Translations under genes and position numbers: made by a program
Shown: positions 26,195 to 35,418 of the stretch, in pieces
How the letters are laid out: each line of letters begins with the position of its first letter
Numbering within the stretch: the first letter of the stretch is position 1
Assembly: GCA_029448655.1 (NCBI GenBank)
Contig: JACCLO010000006.1
Span: 1,426,001 to 1,490,000, forward strand
Length of the DNA: 64,000 nucleotides
Source: Wolfiporia cocos
Taxonomy: Eukaryota; Basidiomycota; Agaricomycetes; Polyporales; Phaeolaceae
Direction: 5' to 3'
Notes under the pieces: model-generated
What the model was told of the DNA's origin: nothing
Database searches by the model: none
What the model saw: the letters and a program-made list of their open reading frames with translations, nothing else

Positions 26195-27106
26195 GAAGGT
26201 CGAGCTTATCACACCCTCACCTATCACGGTGCAAGGGCCCATGATATTTGGACCAGAATTCCCAGCACGACTGATTGAACTCTTGCCCGAGGACATTCAG
26301 GGAGTCTACAGACTCAACCGATACGAGTGGACTGACACCATTGGAGCCTTCCGTAACAGCGGAGGAATTGTTGTCATCCCCAGAGAAGATAGGGCATCGA
26401 AGTGGGTACAAGTATACCCCTCCGCAGGAACGACCGCTTGGGAAATAACGCGTGAAGCGTTCGAACGATTCGGAGAAATCCCTCCGATGTCAACCGCGAC
26501 GTTGACCGAAAACGAAACCAAAACCATCAACAGAACCTTCGATGCCGATGGAAATACGAATCAGCCTTCGGGCGCCACAGGAATGGCAGGAATTGAGCGC
26601 ATCGGAGATGATGGGAGAAATCCTGGAAACTTTACAGGAACAGATAACAGCCAGACTGGAGGACAGGACCCTCCAGGATTTATATCTGCTTTTGCGCAGA
26701 GTGGGATTGGGCCTATGGCTGGAGGAACAGACCTCTTTGGAAACCCCCCACAGAACGCACCCGGAATGGGTAGCGGAAGAAATCCGTCTTGGACTAGCCC
26801 AAGCGGAGGAATGGGAACGACAAACCCAGGAACATGGCCTTCAGGCCTATTTGGACGAACCTCCGCAGGTACAAGCGGAGGAGGACTGGGAGGAAACTTC
26901 GGACTCGGAGGAGGGAATGCCCCCCCTCCTGGAGGACTCGGAGGAGGAACCCCCACGAACCCCGGAGGAGGAAACCCTGGAGGGAACCCAGGGAACCCCG
27001 GAGGAAACCCAGGAAACCCGGGTGGAGGATACCCGGGAGGAGGAGGACCCCCAGGAGGGCCTCCACCACCGAATGCGCCGCAGCCTCAACCTCCGGCGCC
27101 GAACCC

Positions 27107-27564
27107 TGTCACGGTTTTCTACCTGACGTTGGGACAGGGTATTCCCCCGGGGTCGAACCCCGGTCCTCTTCGTTTCTAGTCACATGTTAAGGCAGTCAAG
27201 TAGTGTAGCGGTTATCTTCCTTACCTTAGTTGTCACGTTACAGGGACACATGACAGTAGCTTAGTCAGCGGCGTCGCGGAGCCTGCGCACGGCCCCTTAC
27301 TTTAGGGTCGGTACTTACAAGTAGTACTTGCGCGAGACATGTATATAAGCTAGCGACTGAGGTCTTACAACCTCAGTCTTGTTATTGTTGACATTGGGGC
27401 GTGTCCCACAGTCTTACTCTGCTGCGTGCTCTGCTGGCCTAACCATCGACACTCTCTTTGGTCTTGAGTCATCCCTCATAGCCAGCGCCACTAGGACGTC
27501 GGAGTCTTAGGCATTGCGCCTTCGGTCTTAGGGCATAAGCCGTACGTAGTGTATAACTGCGTCA
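27107..27564 (+). repeat. 5' LTR of the TRIM
   Basis: 458 bases. TATATAA at about 27342. Near the start it contains a palindrome, CCGGGGTCGAACCCCGG, that resembles a tRNA T arm. Confidence 0.9.
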
Positions 27565-28107
27565 TAATAACAAGACTACTTTACCTCCCCCCCTTGGCAT
27601 CGTTCTACGCCTTGGGGCCGAGGGTTTCCCACTCTATAGGTAGACGACGCGGCGGGGGCACCTCCTTGAACAGGAGGTCGGCATCAACTCGCCTGCCCCC
27701 CACATAAGCGTTGTCATGGCGACCACCTCCCTGCGCGCTCCTTCATGGGCGCGAGCCTTACTACTAGGCCTCAGGTTGTGGTACGTTATACCTTACAGAG
27801 GAGTGGAAGACAGAAGCCCGCCCTCGCTGTTGAGCGATAGCAGGACACCATGGTACGTCTGCAACAACGTACGTCCTGGGCGGCAGGACACCCCATGTCC
27901 CCTTGACCAGTGGGTATGTGAAGCGCTTCGGCGTAACCCCACACTCGACATGGTCGAACCAACATGCGGACCGACTATTCAGTCGCATCAAACCCTCATT
28001 TCAGGCGTCGCGCGGCGTGTTCGAGCAACACCGTATGAGCCGCATCCTAACGCGAGTAGAGGGGCCGATATCCTTCATCGGGGCGATGAATGTAGAACAG
28101 GAGGTAA

Positions 28108-28565
28108 TGTCACGGTTTTCTACCTGACGTTGGGACAGGGTATTCCCCCGGGGTCGAACCCCGGTCCTCTTCGTTTCTAGTCACATGTTAAGGCAGTCAA
28201 GTAGTGTAGCGGTTATCTTCCTTACCTTAGTTGTCACGTTACAGGGACACATGACAGTAGCTTAGTCAGCGGCGTCGCGGAGCCTGCGCACGGCCCCTTA
28301 CTTTAGGGTCGGTACTTACAAGTAGTACTTGCGCGAGACATGTATATAAGCTAGCGACTGAGGTCTTACAACCTCAGTCTTGTTATTGTTGACATTGGGG
28401 CGTGTCCCACAGTCTTACTCTGCTGCGTGCTCTGCTGGCCTAACCATCGACACTCTCTTTGGTCTTGAGTCATCCCTCATAGCCAGCGCCACTAGGACGT
28501 CGGAGTCTTAGGCATTGCGCCTTCGGTCTTAGGGCATAAGCCGTACGTAGTGTATAACTGCGTCA
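28108..28565 (+). repeat. 3' LTR of the TRIM
   Basis: 458 bases, no difference seen from the 5' LTR; followed by the AACCC target duplication. Confidence 0.9.
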
Positions 28566-29545
28566 AACCCGTACTACCGACCCCCGATGATAAAGATCAA
28601 CCCCCCAGACGTATTCGACGGGGAACGATCCGACATGCAGAACTTCATAAACCAGTGCAATTCCTGGTTTACGATGTACGAAACGTCATTCCAAAACGAC
28701 GTTCAGAGAGTGATTTTTATCCTCTCTTATATTTCGAACAAGGGGAAAACGGGCCAATGGAAACAGAATTATCACCGGGTTTATACGAATCCCCAGACAA
28801 AACGATTCTTCCCGCCTAGTCTTGCACAGTTTGATGCAGACTTCCAGAAAGCCTTTGGAGCCATCGAAGAGGTACAGAAGGCGCGGAAGAAAATCCTGGA
28901 CGTAACCCAGGACAGGAAGGACATCAATGATTATATCACCGAGTTCAACAACTTGGCCGGAAAAGCCCAGTACGATCGATACAGTGCGGACGGAAACGCG
29001 CTGCTTATAACCCTATTCGAGAAAGGGTTACCCGAACATACGACCCGATACATCATCGGCGTTCGGCCGCTACCAGCGACCATTGACGAATGGCAGTCCG
29101 CTGCCTCGTACTATGAAAATACGTACAAGATATTCTTGAAACGGGATAAACCGTTTGTCAAGAAAAAGGCTTGGCAAGCCTCGAACCAGAATAATGGACG
29201 CACTAGTGCTCCACAGACAACCGCACCGAAAGATCCGAATGCAATGGACGTAGATCGAATGACCACCCAGGAAAGGGATGATCACATCAAGAAGGGAAAA
29301 TGTTTCACCTGTCATCAGCCAGGGCATATGTCGCGAGACTGCCCAAAGAGGCCGAGGAAGCCAGCCCGCCCTAGGCGGACCACTCGAAAGACCGAAGAGG
29401 AAGAAGCCGAGCAAGAAGCTCGCATTGAAGAAGTCTCTGAGGAAGAGACTGAATACATCACCGCTAACAGAGCGGTCACAGCAATTAGGGCCCTGAAAGC
29501 CAAGAACCCCGAGCTCCTAGCACGACTCGTAGAAGAACAGGATTT

Positions 29546-32500
29546 TGCCTAGGAGGGAAGTCCACGGTCTTACCCTCCGAGAAAGCAGCACATGTAATTA
29601 CCTCGTTTGAGAAGAATCGATCCCTCTTCATCCCGGTAATCATGACGCTGGCAAAACCCGTGAAGTGCAATGCACTAATCGACTCAGGAGCAATGTCAAA
29701 CCTGATCCACAGCAGAGTGGTAGAAAAATACAGGGTGCCCACGCAACCCTTGAAGAACCCGATCATCGTCAAAAATGTTGACGGAACAGAAAACAAAGAT
29801 GGGCGAATAGACCGAGAAGCCACCATACTACTGCGATATCCAAAGACCCAGAAAACGCGAAAGGTCCGATTCCTGGTAGGATCAATCGGAACAGAGAACA
29901 TGATTCTAGGGTATGGATGGCTAAAAGACGAGAACCCCACAATCGACTGGAGGGACCAAACAGTCGATGTACGATCAATACTAGGGGCAGAAGAAAAGAA
30001 ACAGGAAGCCACGATCCAAATGGATACGGTGGAGATGGTAGTTGCCCCAGAAGGGAAAATTCCAACAAGGGGGACCCAAGAAGCTGCAGGATATGACCTT
30101 TACGCCGCAGAAGAAACCGAGATTCCCACCGGAGGATGGAAACTCGTCTCTACAGGAGTAAAAATGAAGATCCCGAAGGGATCGTATGGAAGGTTGGCCG
30201 GACGATCAGGCAACACCCTCAGACATGGATTGGTGGTACAAGCCGGAATCATAGATTCGGACTACCGAGGAGACGTCGGGGCCATCGTCTTCAATTACTC
30301 AGACAAAGCACATAGAATTATCCCGGGCATGCGAATAGCCCAGATAATTTTCGAACGACACCTCACCCCCGACATTATAGAGGTCGAAGACCTAGATGAA
30401 ACAGAACGAGGGGAGAAAGGGTTTGGATCCACGGACCAGCCAGAAGAAACAGCGCAGCGGCTCTATACTCCCGAGGAGTACGAAGCGATCCAACGCTTTG
30501 CAAAAGATAACCCCAGGATCATAGGAAAGAAAGGGGAGACGCGAAAGAAGTTCAGAACAAAGATACAAATCATCAACGCTGTCAGGAAAGCGCTGACGAA
30601 ATCCCAGGAATTCGCACAGAAAACCCCCGAACCAGAACAAACGATTGAGGAGATGGTTCCGAAACACCTACTGGACTTTGCCAAGGTGTTCAGCAAGGAA
30701 TCCGCAGCAGCGTTCCCTCCGTCGAGACCATGGGACCACGCAATCGAATTAAAACCCGATTTCGTGCCAAAAGACTGCAAAGTCTATGCACTCTCGCCTA
30801 AAGAGCAGCAGGCACTGGACGAATTCCTAAAAGAAAATTTGGCCAAGGGATTCATAGTCCCTTCCAAATCCCCGATGGCATCACCATTCTTTTTCGTCCC
30901 AAAGAAAGACAGCGGCCTACGACCCTGTCAAGATTATCGATATCTGAACGAAGGGACGATAAAGAACGTCTACCCCTTACCGCTGATCTCAGAGCTCCTG
31001 GAAAAGCTAAAAGGAGCAAAGATCTTCACAAAAATGGACCTCAGGGCGGGATACAACAACGTGTGGATCAAGAAGGGAGACGAATGGAAAGCGGCTTTCA
31101 AAACAAACCGAGGGTTATACGAGCCCACGGTTATGTTTTTCGGACTGTGCAACGCACCCGGGACCTTCCAGGCAATGATGAATGAAATCCTAAAAGAAGA
31201 CATTCTCGAAGGATGGGTGCTCGTCTATATGGATGACATCCTCATTTTCTCAGAAGATGAGAAAACGCACAAGGAACGAGAACGGCGAATTCTCCAAAGA
31301 CTGGTGGATAACCACCTCTTTGTGAAACCTGAAAAATGCGCCTTTGGCGTCGACAGAGTCGAATTTCTGGGGCTAGTCATCACCCCAGGAAACATTCAGA
31401 TGGACCCAGCGAAACTCAATGGGATTAAAGAATGGCCAACCCCCCGAAATCTCAAAGAAGTCAGGTCCTTCCTAGGATTCGCAAACTTCTATCGAAAATT
31501 CATCGATCATTACTCGACGCACGCCCGACCCCTAGTAGACCTCACAAAAACGGTCACAGGAACAGGGTTCCAGTGGACGGACAAAGAACAAAGAGCGTTC
31601 GACTTCATGAAGCAGGCATTCACGATGGCGCCCGCGCTAGGAACACCAGACAAGGAGAAACCATTCATCCTCGAAACAGATGCATCTCAGTTTGCCACAG
31701 GAGCAGTGCTGAAACAAACAGATGAAACAGGGCGTGAACGGCCAGTGGGATATCTCTCACAATCCCTGACATCAACAGAACGGAACTACGAAATCTACGA
31801 TCGCGAACTACTCGGAATAGTCCGAGCATTAGAAGAATGGCGGCACCTATTGGAAGGAGCACCGCATCGGATCTTGATCCGAAGCGATCATCAGAACCTG
31901 ACGTACTGGAGAAGCGCACAGCACCTAAATCGGCGACAAGCGAGATGGCATCTATTCCTTTCGCAATTCGACCTGAAATTGCAGCACGTCCCCGGAAGGA
32001 AACTAATCATGGCCGACACACTTTCCAGGTTGTACCATCTGGACGAAAGCAATGAAGACAACGAGGGAATCATCATGATTCCAGACGAACTCGTCGTTCA
32101 TGCAATCCAGATCCCGATCATTGATCGAATCAAGAACGCCAACGATCGAGATGAATCTGCGGAACAGGCGATCCGTGCTCTAGGGGGTACAGGCGAATTC
32201 CCCGCGAGAACCACCGCAGATGAATGGCAACAAACGGATGGGATACTGCTCTACAGGGGCAGGATGTACGTGCCAAAGGACGAGGGCCTTCGACGGGACA
32301 TCATCTCAAAATACCACGACACGATCCCGGCCGGACACCCTGGGATCTGGGGTACAACAGTACAGGTTGCGACCCACTTTTGGTGGCCTGACATGAGAAC
32401 AATGATAGCGGAATACGTCCGGGGCTGTGCAATCTGTCAACAGATGAAACCTGATAGGAATCCGCTAAAACCCCCTTTGCAACCAATACCGACACGGGAA

Positions 32501-33588
32501 GACGCCCTCCCCTTCTCACAGTGCTCGGTCGACTTTGTCACCGACCTGCCAAGAGTCGGAAAGTATGACTCCATGATGGTGATTGTCGACCATGGCCTAT
32601 CCAAGGCCATCTCTCTCACCCCATGCAACAAGACGATCACTAGCGAAGGGGCGGCAGAGATATTTCACCGGAAAATCTACTCGCTATATGGCATCCCCCG
32701 AAAGATCATTTCAGACAGAGGACCGCAGTTTGCATCAAAGCTTTTCAAGGAATTATGCAAGCTGCAGGGAACAGAATCAGCGATGAGTACGGCATACCAT
32801 CCACAGACCGACGGACAGACAGAATGAATGAATCAACAGATCGAAGTATACCTTCGCATCTATTGCATGAACGACCCTTTCCAGTGGGTAAAACGACTAC
32901 CTGACGTCGAATTTGCACATAACACAAGGCGAACTGAAAATCGACCTGCACCACTTGAAATAATCTTGGGATACACCCCAAGAGGATTTCCAGACTACGA
33001 CAGAGTAGGAAACGTCCCGGCAGCTGTCGACAGGATCAAGAAGATCAAAGAGGTGCGAAAGATGGCATTCACCGCGCATGAATTAGCCCAGAAAAGAATG
33101 GCAGGGCGGTTCCTCAGAGAACTGCCAAAGCTTGAGAAAGGGGATAAGGTCTGGCTCGATGCCAAGAACCTAATGATCCCCTACGAATCGAACAAACTGG
33201 CACCAAAAAGAGAAGGACCCTTCACCATCACAGAAAAGATGGGACCCACGACATACCGGCTGCAGTTACCGGCAAACTGGAAGATTCATCCGGTCTTCCA
33301 CGCTGCCTTACTAAAACCATTCAAAGAAACAAGGGTACACGGACCCAATTACCTACGGCCGCCACCTGATATCATCAAGGGACAAGAAGAATACGAAGTC
33401 GAAGCCATCTTGGCTGACAGATGGCAAAGAAAGAAGCATCAATACTTCGTCAAGTGGAAAGGCTATGCCACGGCCGACAACTCATGGGAAGATGAGGCGA
33501 ACTTGGAACATTCCAAGGAGCTGATAAAAGACTACCACAGGACGAGAGTCAGGACAACCCCGACACTCGAAAACAGGACAGTAATAGT
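29546..33588 (+). pseudogene. pol of A1: protease, dUTPase, RT, RNase H, integrase, chromodomain
   Basis: pol is in the -1 frame relative to gag; the frames meet at a U4 run (29543-29546). Order of domains: retropepsin (LIDSGAMSNLIH); dUTPase (about 30055-30435); reverse transcriptase with YMDD near 31227; RNase H (LETDASQ, YDRELLGIV, MADTLSRL); integrase with zinc finger (ending CAICQQMK) and catalytic segments SVDFVTDLP, ISDRGPQFAS and YHPQTDGQTE; chromodomain (about 33386-33535, EVEAILADRW.., YFVKWKGY.., SWED) that likely tethers integration to modified histones. A TGA at 32825-32827 interrupts right after DGQTE, where the family has Arg (DGQTER). The frame after the TGA is open far beyond the chromodomain, to 34699, overlapping ORF3. 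Otherwise uninterrupted. Confidence 0.9.
30055..30435 (+). other. dUTPase domain embedded in A1 pol
   Basis: All five trimeric dUTPase motifs are present in order: AGYDLYAAE (I), GRLAGRSG (II), GIIDSDYRGDVG (III, with the catalytic Asp in the DSDY segment), GMRIAQIIFE (IV) and KGFGSTD (V). It lies between protease and reverse transcriptase. dUTPase hydrolyses dUTP and would reduce uracil incorporation into element cDNA. Copy A2 has the same domain without breaks. Confidence 0.92.
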
Positions 33589-34656
33589 ATGTCGACGACT
33601 CGCCACCAGCTCCCCCGCCGTACCACGACCCCCGGCGATGCAGATCGTTGAGAAGGCGAAGGCCGACCGCGAGGTACGCCACCAAGAAGGTACTCTCCCC
33701 AGCATCTGCAGATTAGACACGCCCTCCTCTGGTACAGGGCCGAGGGACCTTTTGCTGGCCGAGCCGATGGCTGGTCGGCCCTCTTCGACATCGCGCAGGA
33801 CCTCACCCACGTTTACAGCTCGTACCAGAACATCACCGAGGACCTCGTCCGAATGGAGGGGCAGATCAGAGCGCAGAGAGAGGGACTCGAGCTACTCACC
33901 GACAGACTTATCGACCGATTGGCCGCCACTACGACGGCCCGACTACGACACGCGCTCAACGACTTCGAGGATCGCGAGCACGTTGCTCCCAATCGACCCG
34001 AATACACACCGCGACCCGCCCGCTTTTTCACCCCCGACGAACGACGCCGAGTTGCAAGGCTGTTTGATTTTATGGAGGGCGATAGAGTATTATTTCCGTT
34101 GCCTACCGAGACTCAGAGGGCCCGCCGAACAGGAGTTAGAGACCCGATGCCACGTATTTCTGGTATGGGAGGCAACGGGAGACGTGAACCACCTGCACGC
34201 CCGACAAGCCCTAGGGCTACCCCAGCACGACAGCGAAGAGCAAATAGCACACCGCCTATTCGACGATCTCCTTCAGTGCAGAGTATTACCCGCGAGGAGT
34301 TTGAGCGAGGTGCGAGGGAGCACGAATGAGACACCGCCTCCTTACCAACGTGGGCCGCACGAAACCTTCACCGAGCCGCACACCACTGGAGGTACCAACA
34401 TAACGAATACCTCCGCGATATCCCTTCCCTACGGGTACCAGCGAGGCCCTCACCTGAGCAGCCGTGTCGACAATGTGGTTCCGCTAACCACTGGATCCTC
34501 GACTGCCCCGATTATATTTGCAGAACTTGTGGGCTCAATCAACCAGGTCATCGACAGAATGAATGCCGCCAACACTTCGTATGGCGAACTCCTACGACCC
34601 CGTCCCTCAGCGGGAACGGCGACATCTACAACGAACAGGACGCCGAGGCACTCTGA
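33589..34656 (+). pseudogene. ORF3 of A1: tandem CCHC zinc-knuckle protein, two TGA breaks
   Basis: Frame from ATG 33589 (MSTTRHQLPRRTTT) to TGA 34654-34656, 356 codons, overlapping the end of pol in another frame. In-frame TGAs at 33649 and 34327 break it. Between them is a continuous segment with a predicted helix or coiled coil (ITEDLVRMEGQIRAQREG) and the block RVARLFDFMEGDRV. Near 34459-34580 two zinc knuckles occur in tandem: CRQCGSANHWILDC and CRTCGLNQPGHRQNEC. The end reads YNEQDAEAL. Family B has a colinear frame with the same knuckles and end (YNDPDPEAL), so the ORF is real. Function unknown; a second nucleocapsid-like or RNA-chaperone role is one guess. Confidence 0.75.
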
Positions 34657-34710
34657 AGAGGGGAACTTGGAAAATTCGTCGAGGCCGACGAATGCTTAGG
34701 GAGGGGCTGA

Positions 34711-35418
34711 TGTTACGGTTGTTTTGATTTTTTGAATATCGTCAGAACTCACCACTGGGCGAATACGATACAGGGACTTGTTGCGCAACCAACTCCCCTG
34801 GCTACTCGTGACTCTACTGGGCGCATCCCCAGTTGTACTAGTCTATAGGGCACGTTTCATCTTTGGCAGACCCAACTCTGCCACCGTTTCATGTTCATCG
34901 TTTGTTAGCTGATAGATGGCGTTCAACCGCCATCATTCCTATCTATTGTCTCAGGTATATCACTACATACCTATCAAACGTTTGGTACTATAGCATAGAT
35001 AGTATCGGTGACATCTGGGACGGACTTGACCCCTGAAACCCAACGTGGTATATAAACTAATGTACTTACTGTCGAGGCTCTTCAGCTCGACCTTGTTGTA
35101 TAAACAAGAAGTCTTATACTCGTTCTCAAACGTAGGAAACTACGCTCAGTATTTCTCGCTCGAGCAACCAAACGACTAAGTCCTCGAAGTGCACACTGAC
35201 TTCTTGGACTTAGGCGAGTCTTATATTCTATTCGACTCGCACTTGAACAGATTATATCCTCTAACGTGTATTGGATATTAACCGATCTCCTAAGGACTTC
35301 ACTTAGGACCCGAAGGCATCTAACGAGTATTTGCCTTGCATACGGCGACGTGCCTACGTGCAGAAGAATGATCTATATTCGCGACTCGAATATACGAACG
35401 GGTATTCGACCCGTAACA
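34711..35418 (+). repeat. 3' LTR of A1
   Basis: 708 bases, almost identical to the 5' LTR. It directly abuts the truncated pol of inverted copy A2 at 35418/35419. Confidence 0.9.

Larger units (their letters stand above)
27107..28565 (+). mobile_element. TRIM (terminal-repeat retrotransposon in miniature) in A1 gag
   Basis: Two 458-base LTRs (27107-27564 and 28108-28565), both TGTCACGG..GCGTCA, enclose only 543 bases. The target duplication AACCC stands at 27102-27106 and 28566-28570. By eye the LTRs are identical throughout, so insertion was recent. The internal part has no long open frame and no gag or pol motif; a short purine-rich stretch (AACAGGAGG) precedes the second LTR. The element must use enzymes of another retrotransposon. 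Confidence 0.9.
26241..29552 (+). pseudogene. gag of A1, split by a TRIM insertion
   Basis: The ATG at 26241 starts MIFGPEFPARLIELLPEDIQ. The first part runs to 27106 and ends in a long Gly/Pro/Asn-rich repeat (GGNPGNPGG units). The TRIM element then interrupts the frame, which resumes at 28571. The second part holds the capsid-like core (MIKINPPDVFDGERSDMQNF) and a CCHC zinc knuckle, CFTCHQPGHMSRDC, near 29300, followed by a basic tail that binds nucleic acid. It ends with TAG at 29550-29552. Copy A2 shows both halves joined without the TRIM, which proves the interruption. Without the insertion gag would be about 615 residues. Confidence 0.85.
25487..35418 (+). mobile_element. Ty3/gypsy chromodomain retrotransposon, copy A1
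   Basis: Two 708-base LTRs (25487-26194 and 34711-35418) in direct orientation frame gag, pol with an internal dUTPase, integrase with chromodomain, and a third ORF. LTR ends are TGTTACG..CGTAACA. A purine tract (GGGAGGGGCTGA) precedes the 3' LTR. Length is 9932 bases, of which 1464 are a TRIM insertion with its target duplication. The 5-base flanks differ (TCGGT left, CATCC right), so the two ends do not come from one simple insertion. No clear tRNA primer-binding site follows the 5' LTR. gag is broken and pol has one in-frame TGA, so this copy is non-autonomous. Confidence 0.9.

Noticed and set aside
26542..27126. Glu-rich 194-codon frame inside A1 gag
   Set aside because: Alternate-frame reading of the GGA-rich gag repeat; it recurs in A2 only because gag does.
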